Shown in pieces: positions 45,463-57,660 of a stretch of DNA of 64,000 bases. The notes beneath the pieces are model-generated. The model did not search any database. It saw only the letters and a list, made by a program, of their open reading frames with translations, and was not told the origin of the DNA. The stretch is from Erythrophleum ivorense (Eukaryota > Streptophyta > Magnoliopsida > Fabales > Fabaceae): contig JAIUCV010000574.1 of NCBI GenBank assembly GCA_026724425.1, positions 434,001 to 498,000 of the forward strand, read 5' to 3'. The first letter of the stretch is position 1. Each line of letters opens with the position of its first letter. A program made the translations under genes and the position numbers.

Positions 45463-48400
45463 TGGTGAGCTCTTGAATGCCTTGTATGATGTGCTTCTAT
45501 GCCAAGCTTGATTTTAAATGTTCATGACTTCTATTTTTCCCACACATGCATTCATAGAACTTGCTTGCACATATTATGTGTGATGAAATGGAAGATGAGC
45601 TATTAAGATTCTTGAATCTCACTCCCTCCTTTTAAATGTCCTAATATGTTAGGTGGACCAAGTGGACATGGCAATGGGAGCCAATCACATTGAAGGAAGA
45701 AGATTGCCACCCTTATGCTTGATTTTTGTGTTTTTAACTCATAATGAGACTTCATGATGTATATTATGATTGTGAATAGTCTATGACCCCTTGGACAACT
45801 GTAAAAATGATATTATGTAATAGATATATGAATGAGTATGGTGTATGTATTCTAGATCATAAAGTGAGTGCTAATGCCAATGTATGCCTTTAAGAAAAGC
45901 TTGATGTAATGTGTATGAGTGAGGGTAAGAAGGCCAAAATGAGATGCAAATGGTTTGGGACTATTTGGGCAGCTCCCATAAGTCTTAAATATGCTTTTAG
46001 ACTTACTCAAAAGGTGCCAAGACCCAAGGGAAGCCAAATAGCAATTTGGATACCCTATATGAAGCCAAAAGTGACCAAAATAGAACCCTATATCACTTTT
46101 TAGATAAATGATTCATTCTTGATTTGAGATTTGACATGCTATTAGGATATGTTGAGATCTTTTTGAGAAGCTCAAGTACAGAATTTTTGGAAGTCTAGGG
46201 AATATTTGATGATTTTTTAAAGTTGGCCAAAATTCTTGAAAATGTCTGATGTACTGTTCTATTGGGTCCGAATTTTTTTTCTGTCACTCAGGGCTCAAAT
46301 GAAGTCCAATTGCCATAAAATTTTATAGTTAGAAACTAAAGGTCATGAATGAATTGTTTCAATTGGAATCACCCCATTTGGATATCTAGAGAGAGAGATA
46401 TGAGTTTTCAAAGATTCAGTCCAGTGTCAGGCATCCAACCAAACCTTAGTCACTGTTTGATCGAAATTCAGGGTCTGGATGAGCTTGAACTGGTCTGGAT
46501 TGATTTTTTCCCTCTAGCTAACATTCTCATATTTCTATATTGGTATCATTCACTTGAATTATAATTTTATGGAATTAATTGGACATTTTTGAAGTTCATA
46601 TCAGTAAATTGTGACAGTATCAGGACTCAGTCCGACCTCTAGACGATTTTGTGTGTCAAATGCTCTGTGTGTGGGATGTTATGACTTGTATATATTTTTA
46701 CCATAAAGTAGACATCCCAAGCTTTCCATAATGACCAAGATTACATGAAATTGATTTTTTAAATTTAGTTATGATTTTTCAAAGTTTTGGACAGAATAGA
46801 GGCAAATCTGGCCAAAATTTAATAACTTCAATTTATCCTCCATTTCGGTTTTCTTCAGTCATGAGCAAGATTTTGTGATGAAAATGAGTAGTAATGATGT
46901 ATTTAAATATAAGGATGCATGGTATGAACCCACATGGTCCACGTGACACCAATTGTGAATTTTTAAGCATAACATAACGCGATTAAACCTATTATTGTTA
47001 GTTCCTTTTCCATGTGCTCTTATGAACATGATGATATGGAGCTTATGAATGCTAAGAATGGGGTTATATATATATATGGTATTACAAAGATTCTATGAAT
47101 CTCACCTCCTTCCTTCTCCCATTTCATATGGTTCAAGTGGAGCTCAAGAGCCAAAGAGTGGAGGTCATGAGGCATAGATAGCCATTTCTTGACACTTTTA
47201 CACAATTATGCATAGTTTGATGCATAGGAAAGCCAAAGTGCTGATGTATACATATTCTTTTTGAGATATAAATGTATAAACAAGTGTAAATGTATATATA
47301 AATGATGTGTGAACCATACATAGAATCCAAGTAATGAAAATATAAGAATTGGCCCATTTGGGGCTTATATGTAGTAGTGTATTTTTGCCCGTAGCATAAT
47401 GAGTTTGAGATGTGTGATGGTTTGGACCACTTGGGCAATTCATATATATTGTGTTTATACTTTAAAACTTGTCCAAGAAGTACTAGAACATGTAGGAGGC
47501 CATTTTGAACCATAAAATGGTGTCAAATTTGCCAAATTTGTGAGCTCTGTCAAGATATGACCAAATGAGCTCTTCTTGAAATGAAATTTGGCATGTATCT
47601 AGAGTTTGTTGAGAGATTTTTGTGAAACTAAAGTACAAAATATTTGGAGGTCTATAGAATATTTTGCGAATTGTTGAAATTGGAGAAATTTTAGGTTTTG
47701 GTTAGTGCATTGTTACCATGGGTTTGAAAATAAATCAATGTCATTAATGGGGAAAACGGTGTCCAATTGTCATAAAATTTTATGGGTATAAACTAGATAT
47801 CTACAGTGACCTATAGCAGCTAGAAGCACCTCAATTGGAGGTCTGTAGAGGGAGAAAAAACTTTCTGAATTTCTATGTCAGCATCAAGGAAGTCATTCGA
47901 CCTTTGTTACTATTCTATCAGTTTTTGAGGTCCAAAAGCTACTGAAATGATCTAGACTTATTTTTCTCTTTTATTTAACATTTGTAGCTTTCTAAATTGG
48001 TATATTTTTCTTATATTGGATTTTTTTACAATTAGTTATGAATTTTGGAAGTTCATGATAGCAAGCTGTATCACTACTAGGGACAGCCAGACTTCTGTAT
48101 CTTTTTCAATGTCAAACATGATCCAAACACTGAGGTTGTGGTTTGGAATTATTTTTAATGTAAATTTAACATCTAGAGATTTTCAGAAAGTTATGGTTTT
48201 CTTGATTCCCATTTTTCTAGAATTAGTTATGATTTTTCAAAATTAAAGCAAAAAATCTGACTTTTGGACCCATTTTGAGAACTTGCATTTTCTGGTTTTT
48301 GGTTTCATATCTGTGGTTCATGGGTTGTTTTATGCTATATATGAGTTGTATAAATAGAGTTTGAGTAGAGAATGTGATTAATAGATTTACAGGACCCACG

Positions 48401-49023
48401 GGACAAAGTATAACTATTTAAACCCTAACTTAAAGCATAAAAATGCCACGGTTTTGGTTCTTTCCTTTGGAAATCATATAAAATCAAACTTAAGTAATAG
48501 ATAATTACGGTTAACTCTTTATAGTGTTACAATCATTGACCCAGTGATTTTCATATAAAAATATTTTCCTAATTCCATTGTTTTTATTTAAGAGAAAATT
48601 ATATTTTAGTCTTGGCTATAATTATATTTTGGACCTTAAATTATTAGTAATTATATTTTGAACTTTAAATTTTAAATAAATATTTTACTTTTAAATAATT
48701 TTTTTATATTATTAGGATTCTAAGAGTTCAAGCAATTTATTGAAATTTCTTTTCAAATATTTAATATTTAATATTCATAAATAATTCCTAAAGTTTCTAT
48801 TAGGTTTCTAATTAATTCTAAAAAATTTTATTATATTTCAAATAAATTTTTAAATTTTATTATATTTCAAATAAATAATTCTAGGAGTATTTGGGCTCAA
48901 TGATTGGGATAATTGACTCTCGGTCAAATCACATAAAAATAAAAAATGAGAAAAAAAAGGAAAAGCATGAGATGGCATGAGCTTTTTAACATAGAGGGAC
49001 TTGCGGCCTGATTGGTTTTGTGT

Positions 49024-49327
49024 AGAGCAGGAAAATTATTTTTATATAATTGTATATAATATTTATTACATTTTTATAATTAATATATTATTATTTAATA
49101 ATTTTTAATTTTTAATTTTTAAATTAAAATATAAATATAAAAATTATTTTATCCACAATCTTTTTTTTATGTTTTTTTTTTCATTTTACACATTAAATGA
49201 GTTGTTAATCTTTTTCTTTCAACTTTTTTAATAAAAAAAAAAATCATTTTGGAAATGCACAATAAAAAATCTTTTCCTTTAATCATTAGAAACGCTTTAT
49301 ATAGGAATTTGTCATTTTCCTGCTCCT
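49024..49327. mobile_element. Possible MITE
   Basis: AGAGCAGGAAAATTA at the left is the inverted match of CATTTTCCTGCTCCT at the right, around 270 bp of almost pure AT. Part of its interior resembles 20930-21010. No target duplication is obvious, so the superfamily is open. The remaining 48537-50355 is AT-rich with nothing else supportable. Confidence 0.45.
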
Positions 49328-50355
49328 CTTTTCCTTCAAGAATCTTTAAAACATAAATGAAATATACCTTAAATCTTACCCTTCTCTCGTTCCTGTCATC
49401 TTCACCATTTCATTCATCACGAGGCTCTTCTTTATACATCTCATGTCTTTAGAAACTAAACCAGTTACGTGGCTACTTCAGTCCATAATTAAACATGATA
49501 ATGCCCAGCAGCACTGAAATCTAGCCTTCTAGGTACTTTGCTCCTTTAGTAACAGGCTGTGAAAATCCAATTTCAAAATTGGACATAAGCCTCTTTTGGT
49601 ATGACGCTAAAAATAAAAAATGAAAAATAATTATTTAGTTTTTGTGCTTGATAGTAAAATAAAAAATATGATAAAAATAGAATTAGTCGAGAATTGCATA
49701 GTAACGCAGGAAAATAAAATCATTTTGGAGTTAAAATTTGAAAAAGTCCTTGGTGCATCTATATATCACAGAATCCATAAAAAAAGCTGTTAAAACAAAT
49801 ATTTTATTAACTAAATGTAAAATTTCTATTTAACAAATAAAAAATTCTTAAATTATATTTACATGATACATTATATTTTTTAAATTTTTTACAATTGTTA
49901 ATTTATATCTTTTTTAATCAAATATTTTTTAGATATTACTTTTAATTATTATATAATATTTTTTTAACAAGAGAGACTTATTTTAATTAATTATAAATTC
50001 AAAAAATTATTTTAATATTTTTAATTGATTATAAAACTAAAAAAATTAATAATATTTAATATTATAAATAATAAAAAAATTAAAAAAAAATTAACAGAAT
50101 TGTCTAATCAAAATTTAATCTGATCAAATTCTAACTAAATATCAATAGTTAAAATGAATCACTGTTTGATACATTCATTGTGGCAATGCCACAATGAAAT
50201 ATATATATTACATGTATTATGATATATATTATACTTATTTATTTATAATATATATAACATAAATATATATATTAATATTATATATTTATATTTATATTTA
50301 TATGATATCTATGTTTAATATAAATGAATATATATTTTATTATATATTTTCTCCT

Positions 50356-52150
50356 ATTTCTTTTGTAAAAAGATTTTGGTCAAAAATTTGATCTATTTTT
50401 TTTAGATGGAGCTTTTATCTTTTCAAATTCATATTGTTCACAAAAATTTCATAATTCTAATTTACCTTATTTTCTATCTAAATACATCTTTCTTTGCATT
50501 TTTATTTCATTATGTAGCTTTAATCCTTCTGTATTTACAATATTTATTACACATTTGTAAGTTATTAGATTATAATTTATTGTTCTATTTTGTCTACTTC
50601 TAATTTCATCTTACTCTTTTTACAGATAGTTTAGGTAATCGTGAGAAAAATTTTTCTTTCCAAAATTCTAAATTACTGTCTTGTTTTTGAAATACTTTAG
50701 GAATAAAATTATTTTTATATCATCTAAAGTATGCTAAAGTTAGGCATCTTAAATTCATTAATTCTCTTAAATATCTTTCTTGTATTCTTATGGGCTTTCC
50801 TATAAAGAATTTACTCATGGCATAAGTTAAATGAGCTATGTTATTTTAAATATCTTTCTTCTATTCCTTTTGCATTTATTCTACTTTGGTAAAAGGCTTT
50901 TATTTCTTATCTGTTTGATTCAGTCAATATATTTTTCTACCATCCTTTTAGACTTCTTGTAAATTCTTGGATTAATATATCAAATATATTATTGTCATTG
51001 TTGTTTTCTATTTTATAAGCAGTTATAGTCATTATTATTTCTTGAACTATATTCATTATATCTATCTATATTCCATTCATAAATAAACCTTCCATTATAG
51101 GATGAAGTAACGATAGCATATCTTTCTTTAAACTATAAATCTAGCACAGTTGGTTTTGGATAATAATTTTTTTTATATTATTGTTATGATTATTTCTTTT
51201 TATTTTACCAAAGGTTATGTCGTTAATTTCTTTAAATTATTGCTTTAATTTTGTTATGGTATTGATTCTCACTCCATTTTTTGTTTTATTTTCTACATCT
51301 ATTTTTTTTTAATTTTTCATTTATTTCCTTTAAAATATTTTTGTTATTTTATCTTCTTTTATATATACTTTTCCTAATATAATTCCCTTTGCTTCCTCTA
51401 TAAGTAAAGCTTCATATTTAAATAAGAGTTTTTGTGGATTTAACTTTTGTTTTTCTAAAGGAGCCTTTTGAATGTCCTTTTCATTTAACTTACTTTCTAC
51501 TCTATCTAATTTGTTGACTCAGTATATAAAATTTGGTTGGAATAATTATTTTGTTGTTGTATTTTTTGTATGTCTTTGTTTTCTTGTAGATCTATTATCT
51601 TTAAAGGAGATGTTATAACTTTTTCTCCTCCTATTTTTACACTTATTTCCTCTAAAGGTGAATGCATTGTTGTACTTATTATATTATTCCTATAATTCCA
51701 ATTTCTAGTTCTAATTGTAGGAGTTTTTATTGAAAAATAATTTTCTGCAAAGAGATTGAATAGTTGATTATTATATGTATACATTTTTTACCATCTAAAG
51801 AAATATATGTCTTCTGTCATGTCTTTATACCATTCTTCTCTTACCTTTAATTGTTCTTCTTCAGTAAAACTAGAGAAAAACCATTTTCTCTCTTTTTCAT
51901 GTATTTTTAACATAAATTCCTTTCTTAATAAATCTTTGTTTATTTTATAATCTTCTCTTTTAATTATTCATAATGATTAGTTTAAAAATTGATAGTCTGA
52001 TAGTTGAAATTCTGTATCTATTTTTTATTGTATTCTATATTTCCACTATCTTGTACATATATTGGCTTAGGGATATTTGGCTCAAAATATACTCCTTTTA
52101 AGTTTATGTACTATATTTGAGTTATCTATGGAATTTTCTTGCTTCTATGT
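50356..52150 (-). pseudogene. Endogenous pararetrovirus, coat-protein-side fragment (copy a, minus strand)
   Basis: This is old viral sequence of the family Caulimoviridae. On the minus strand the 51784-51506 frame gives a segment containing TMHSPLEEISVKIGGEK. Upstream, around 51920-51790, lie KWFFSSFTEEEQ and EWYKDM, typical of petuvirus/florendovirus-like polyproteins. The downstream part (51000-50360) matches copy b at 56300-56960 but has multiple stops. The left limit is at the AT-rich flank and the right limit is uncertain. Large open frames are missing, so it is a relic. Confidence 0.7.
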
Positions 52151-52383
52151 AATAAGTTGACTACCTAGATCCTATGCATCCTGTAGAGGATAATGATCTT
52201 TTGAGCATTCTATAAGATATATCTCCTTCGGCTATTCTTTCTATGTCTTATATTTCTAATTCCTTCAAAGGTGCTGGTGTTGCTAGCTTTAGGAATTTCC
52301 AATTGGTTGAGAATTCTTTTTCTTCATGTTTTAATAACTTTGGTATTAACACTGTTGTTTTGGATGAATGAAGACAATTTTAA

Positions 52384-53640
52384 AAAAAAGAAATACAACA
52401 ATTATTAGATAAAAATCTAATTAGGCTAAGCAAATTTCTTTAGAGTTGCATAGCTTTCTATGTACTGAATCATGCAAAAATAGAAAAAGGAGCACTTAGA
52501 TTAGTAATAAACTATAAACTTTTAAATAAAGTGTTAAAATGGATTAGATATCCAATACCTAATAAAAAAAATTAATAGGAAGAGTAGCTAATGTAGCAAA
52601 ATTTTCAAAGTTTGATATGAAATTAGGATACTATCAAATACAAATAAAAGAAGAGGATAGATATAAGACCTCCTTTACAATACCATTTGGGCATTATGAA
52701 TAGAACATAATGCCTTTCAGATTGAAGAATGGACCTTCTAAAATCCAGTAGATAATGTATGAAATATTTGAACATTACACTAAATTCATTATAGTATATA
52801 TAGATGATGTGTTTTCTAATTCAATTAAGAAACACTTTAAACAACGATAGGAATTTTATGAAATAACAAAGAAATATGGATTAGTGCTCTCAGCTACAAA
52901 AATAAAGTTATTTCAAACAAAGAAAACATTTTTAGGAATGGAGATACACCAAGGAACTATAACTCTAACTAGTGTCATAGAATTTAGTAATAAATTCCCA
53001 AACAAAATTAAAGATAAAAATCAATTACAAAAATTCTTAGGATATTTGAACTATGTAACAGATTTTATTCCCAAATTTAAGATAGAGATACAACCTTTAT
53101 TTCAAAGGCTATAGAAAACCGTAATAGATTGGAAATTTAAATTGATAGCTATAGTTCAAAAAGTCAAGAACAAGTCAAAGATTTATCTTGTTTAGGCATA
53201 CTAGACCACAAGGCTTTCAAGATAATAGAGACAGATGCATTAGATTTAGAATTTGGAGGAATACTAAAGCAAAAGAAAGGGGAAAGAGAATAGATAGTAA
53301 GATATCATTTGGGAGTATGGACAGAAATCCAGCAAAAATATTCTACCATTAAAAAAGAAATTTTATCAATAATTTTATGTATTTTAAAGTTTCAAGATGA
53401 TTTGATAAATTAGGAGATTTTGTTACAAATAGATTGTAAAGTAGCAAAAGAAGTTTTATAGAAAGATGTAAAAAAATTTGGTTTCAAAATAACTTTTTAT
53501 GAGATGGCAAGCAATTTTATCATTTGATTTTGGCATTGGATTCATTAGAGGAGAAAATAATTTTTTTACCTTATTTCCTTATGATAGAGTTTTTACAAGC
53601 AAAAACTCTTTCTATATGAGTTTCAGTAGAGGAGGCTCTT
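52384..53640 (+). pseudogene. Endogenous pararetrovirus reverse transcriptase and RNase H, broken (plus strand)
   Basis: A Caulimoviridae polymerase can be followed on the plus strand. The RT N-terminal part lies around 52490-52560, KLGYYQIQIKEEDRYKTSF near 52620-52680, the catalytic YIDD at 52797-52808, QLQKFLGYLNYV near 53020-53060, then RNase H with ETDALDLEFGGIL near 53228 and QKYSTIKKEILSIILC near 53335. The wording fits petuvirus/florendovirus-like viruses best. In-frame stops include TAG at 52701-52703 and at 52749-52751, plus frame breaks. RT copies viral pregenomic RNA into DNA. The protein is not functional. The open 76-codon stretch at 52884-53114 is just the longest intact piece. 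Confidence 0.85.
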
Positions 53641-54031
53641 CTTCTTGAGAGGGAAGGTGAGATAAAGGGATAACCATAAAATCAACTACACTTGGTAAAC
53701 CTTCTACTAGAACCCTAAAGACATCAGACTATGTTACACCTTCTTCACAAACACAATCATCTTCCAAATCTCTGACACAAACCTTTAAACATACATTAGC
53801 CAAAACCCTAGCTATAGATAAAGAGCCACAATATGTAACCAAAGAAAAGTAATAAATTCTTATAATTTTTTTTATATTTAAAATTTTTCTTTACCTTGCT
53901 AAAATACTTACTATATTTTTTCTTTTTTTGTGTAAAAAGATTCTGGTCTAAAATTTAATCTATTTTTTTTTCTAGATGGGGCTTTTATCTTTTCAAATCC
54001 ATATTATTTACAAAAATTTCATAATTTTAAT

Positions 54032-56301
54032 TGTGAGGACCGAAAAAAAAAAGGGCAGCAGGAGAGGGCTTTATTTGTATTAGAATATATATATATATAT
54101 TTTCCTTCATCATTTCTCTAAAGCTTCCCTTTTCCCGTTGCCTTTCCCTTCTGCTACTGTTCACTTTCTCTGCGCGTGTGAAGCTTCCTCGAGCTAGCGT
54201 TGTCCTCTGTCCACCGGAGTGTCACCATCAGCATCGCATAGCTGCTCCCAAGTCTTCCCCGCTATTGGATCGAGCTTGACGACGCGAGGGAGGGAGCTAA
54301 CTGTGCCGTCGGTTAAGTGAGCTATTCCCCTCATTTTTGGTATGCCTCTCTTCCATTTCCGGTCACTATGACCTTCTCTAAACCATAGCTCTTGCCTATT
54401 CCCTCCACCGTCAGCCTATCCCTGCTCTAAGGAAGGAGAAGGATAGTGGGATCCTCCCTCTTAGCGTGCTGGCCGGTGGAGAGCAAGGGAGGAGGGATTT
54501 ATTCTTTTTGGGTTATCTAACCATATAGGGTATGCATAATCCTTGAATTTTCTACTCCCTTAAAGTGATATATGAGTTTAAAGGAGGAAATAGGATTTTT
54601 ATGGAAGGAGTTAAGCTAAGAGTGGCTGTGGCGTGTGAGTAGGGTTCAGAGAATGAATAGGGAGTGTTGATAACTATTATGGAATTATATGATTAAACCA
54701 AAAAAAATGACTGAATGACCATAGTGATCTGTGTAGTGATTTGGGTAAGTTTGGATGTATCAGGAAGTTCTATGAGCATTGGCGGTGGAGGAAGCTAACC
54801 TTTCAAGGAGGAACAAACAGCGTGCTAGTTGGGGCACCGTCTGTGAGTAAAATAACAGATTTTCGAAGTGCTTATTACTACCATTAACTGTGACATCAGT
54901 ACCATGATCCAAATCATTCCATATGGGATAATATGTCGTAATATATATGCATATATATATATATATATATATATACTTATGTGTTGTTCTTTTTTTAAAA
55001 ATGAATTGTTTCGAGGGAGGAATGGTTAGGAGAAGAAATTTTTAATTATTTTCTCGTTAATGGGTTTTACTTGGTTACTTATTTATAATTATGAAATTTA
55101 TGCATTCATATTCTTTGATTTAGTTAATTGTTGTTTGAGCTAATTTTGTCCCTTATAATTTAAATTCTTTACATAAAATAGTAATAACAACAACTATAAT
55201 AAAGTTTGGCTAATGATATACCTATATATACATATATAGATATATATACATATGTGTATAACTGTGAATTATGGATTTGTGTGTGTGTCTTATCTTTAAG
55301 TGCATGCAATAGTCCTTGAAGGAGCTTGGGCATGTGTTTTGAAGGGTTCTGGGTGGAGAAGGAGCTACCCGTTAGGAGTAGCCACCCGAAAGGAATGGGT
55401 AATGAGCTGCCAACGGGGTGTAACCTCCCCCAGAAAATATAAGTTATGACGTGTAGGTACGAAGGGTAGAGAAGGAGCTTCCCGTTAGGCGTAGCCTCCC
55501 CAGTGAAATAAGGGAAAAGGAGCTGCTAACGAGGTGTAGCCGCTACCTTACTTGATTTTGAGAAAAACCTTCCTTAAGTCATCGTACCGCGAGACTCAGG
55601 GCCTTGATAGGTAGTCTTGCATGCCATAGGTTGAGGATCTGTTAACTAGTAAGGTCTGACGGTCAATGCATGTATTTTAACTTTTAAGTTACAACCTTTG
55701 ATTTAAATGAGAAATTCTGTTATTTGCTCACTGAGTTGTCTCACCCCTTAAATTTTAAATTTTTTTTACAGATAGCGTCACAGGATCTGATCCGCCTCTC
55801 TCATTGTAGATTTTGAGGCGTAGTGGCAGTGAGCCTCCTTTTTGGAGCTGGGGGCTTTGTTTTTTTTTTTTTATGGTGCTGTTGTCTATTGTAATTGATA
55901 AAAAGAAAATGTATTGTAAAGTATTTCAAAAGTAGGGCCAATGGTTATAGGTTTTGTTTTCCTTTTTCCCCATTTTTGGTTCCTTGATAATTTGGATGAC
56001 TGATTGAAGAGAGCGGAGCTCTCTATTGATGTTTATGTAAATTTCTGGTTGTTTGTAGAAATTTGGGATGCCCTATTTACAGGGGATACTCTACCAAAAT
56101 TTCTACAAAAAGTCAGGGCACAAAAGAAATGAAGTTATATATATATCCGATGAGGCAGGGTTACACTTATTATACAGTTATACGGTATAGGACCTCCCAA
56201 AGATTATTCACTAATGTGGAGAATCAATTAAATTGCAGTTAATAACTCTGTATGAGTTCCCCGTGTTGGTCACCCCTTCTCATGGGGAGTGGGGTGTGAC
56301 A
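54032..56301 (+). mobile_element. Solo LTR, 2270 bp, inserted in viral copy b
   Basis: It starts TGTGAGGACCGAAAAAAAA, ends GGAGTGGGGTGTGACA, and is flanked by a perfect TTAAT duplication at 54027-54031 and 56302-56306. The homologous viral copy a shows the empty site (CATAATTCTAATTTACC at about 50449). No coding region or second LTR is present. TG…CA ends and a 5-bp duplication are those of an LTR retrotransposon reduced to one LTR by recombination. It is more GC-rich than its surroundings and contains (TA)n runs near 54087 and 54950. Which strand was sense is inferred only from the TGTGAGGACC start. Confidence 0.85.
55340..55560 (+). repeat. Repeated GGAGCTRCCCGTTAGG motif in the solo LTR
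   Basis: GGAGAAGGAGCTACCCGTTAGG-like and GAGCTGCCAACGGGGTGTAACC-like motifs alternate: about 55356, 55406, 55468 and 55518. The CCCGTTAGG and CTAACGAGG/CCAACGGGG forms are near complements, so the block can fold. Confidence 0.6.
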
Positions 56302-57660
56302 TTAATTTACCTTGTTTTCTATCTAAATACATCTTTCTTTGCATTTTTATTTCATTACATAACCTTATTCCTACTGTATTTATAATATTTACTATATATC
56401 TGTAAGTCATCAAGTTATAATCTATTGCTTCATTTTGTCTACTTTAATTTTATCTTACTTTTTCTGCAAATAGCTTAGGTAATTGTGAGAATTTTTTTTC
56501 CAAAAATCTAAATTGCTGTCTTGTCTTTGAAATACTTTAGGAATGAAATTATCTTTATACCATCTAAAGTTTGCTAAAATTGGGCATCTTAAATTTATTA
56601 ATTCTTTTAAATATCTTTTTTGCATTCTTATAGGTTCTCTTATAAATGATTTAATTATGCCATAAGTTAACTGAGTTATATTATCTAAATATATCTCTTC
56701 TTGTCCTTGTGCATTTATTCTACCTTCATGAAAGGTTTTTATTTCTTGTCCATCTAATTCAATCAATATATTTTCTCACCATTCTTTTAAACTTTTCGTA
56801 AATCCTTATATTAATATATCAAATATATTATTTTCATTGTTGTTTTTTATTTTGTAAGTAGTTACAACCATCATAATTTCTTGAACTACATTTATTATCT
56901 CATATTCACTATATTCATTTATATTTCATTCGTAAATAGACCTTTTATCATAGGATGAAGCAACCATAGTATATCTATCTTCAAACTATAAATCTGGCAT
57001 AGTTGGTTTTGGATAATAATTTTTTCTTATATTATAATAATTGTTATGGTTATTTCTTTTTATTTTATTTAAGGTTATGTCTTTAGTTTCTTTAAACTAT
57101 TGCTATAGTTTTGTTATTGTATTAATTCTTGTCGCATTTGTTTTGTTTTATTTCCTATATCTAATTTTCCTAATTTTTATTTATTTCCTTTAAAATATTT
57201 TTAATTCATTTATCTTCTTTTAGATCTATTTTTCCTAATTTAATTCTCTTTGCTTCCTCTATAGTTATAACTTCATATTTAAATATGGATCTTTGTGAAT
57301 CTAACTATTTTTCTTTTAAAGGAGCCTTTTGAATATCCTTTTCATCTAACTTACTTTCTATTCTATTTAATTGTTGACTCATAGTATATAAAATTTTATT
57401 GGAGTAATTATTTTATTATTGTATTTTCTATAGGCCTTTATTTTCGTATAAATCTATTATCTTTAAAAAGATACTATGACTTCTTCTCTTCCTATTTTTA
57501 CACTAATTTCCTCCAAAGGTGGATGTCTTGCTGTAATTGTTATATTATTCCAATTTCTAGTTCTAATTGTAGTAGTTTTTACTAAAGAATAATTTTTTTG
57601 CAAAGGGATTGAATATTTGATTATTATATGTATACATTTTTAACCATCTAAAGAAATATA

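Larger units (their letters stand above)
43339..47086 (+). mobile_element. TGTAAY-family solo-LTR-like copy (copy 5), nested in copy 4
   Basis: TGTAACGTCCGATTTTTCGT to GGTATTACA, 3748 bp, the longest continuous copy. Flanks GAGAT (43334-43338) and AAGAT (47087-47091) match in 4 of 5 bases. Its empty site can be read in copy 4. The 138-codon frame at 43672-44088 is basic and low-complexity, is not open in other copies and is not called as a gene. AAAATAAGGTAAAAC near 44083 fits the 5'-splice-site-like blocks of the other copies. It holds the hairpin and the GTGAGGC repeat block. Confidence 0.8.
41863..48531 (+). mobile_element. TGTAAY-family solo-LTR-like copy (copy 4), split by copy 5
   Basis: It starts TGTAACAACCAGAATTG and ends TATAGTGTTACA, flanked by ATCAA (41858-41862) and ATCAT (48532-48536), 4 of 5 matching. 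Removing the nested copy 43339-47086 and one duplicate leaves about 2.9 kb and rejoins TTATTGAGAT to TCTATGAATCTCAC, matching TATTGGGATTATTTGAATCT of copy 1 at about 35213. It carries a cluster of CTATAG motifs, a TATA-like CATATAAAAATT at about 42040, GGAAAAGGTAAGC at about 42310 and the GTGAGGC block. It lacks about 450 bp that hold the hairpin in the other copies. Confidence 0.75.
53925..57660 (-). pseudogene. Endogenous pararetrovirus, coat-protein-side fragment (copy b, minus strand), split by a solo LTR
   Basis: 53925-54031 and 56302-57660 together match copy a at 50356-51790; the gap between them is the solo LTR. The longest open piece (56766-56455, minus) contains FHEGRINAQGQEEIYLDNI and LANFRWYKDNFIPKVFQ, which I read as the coat-protein domain region of a petuvirus/florendovirus-type polyprotein. 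Further upstream the sequence is broken by stops. At 57660 it stops abruptly in AT-repeat DNA. It would form the virion shell if intact; this copy is a relic. Confidence 0.7.

Noticed and set aside
54032..56301. Protein-coding gene in the GC-richer island
   Set aside because: No long open frame; exact TG…CA ends and the TTAAT duplication identify it as a solo LTR.
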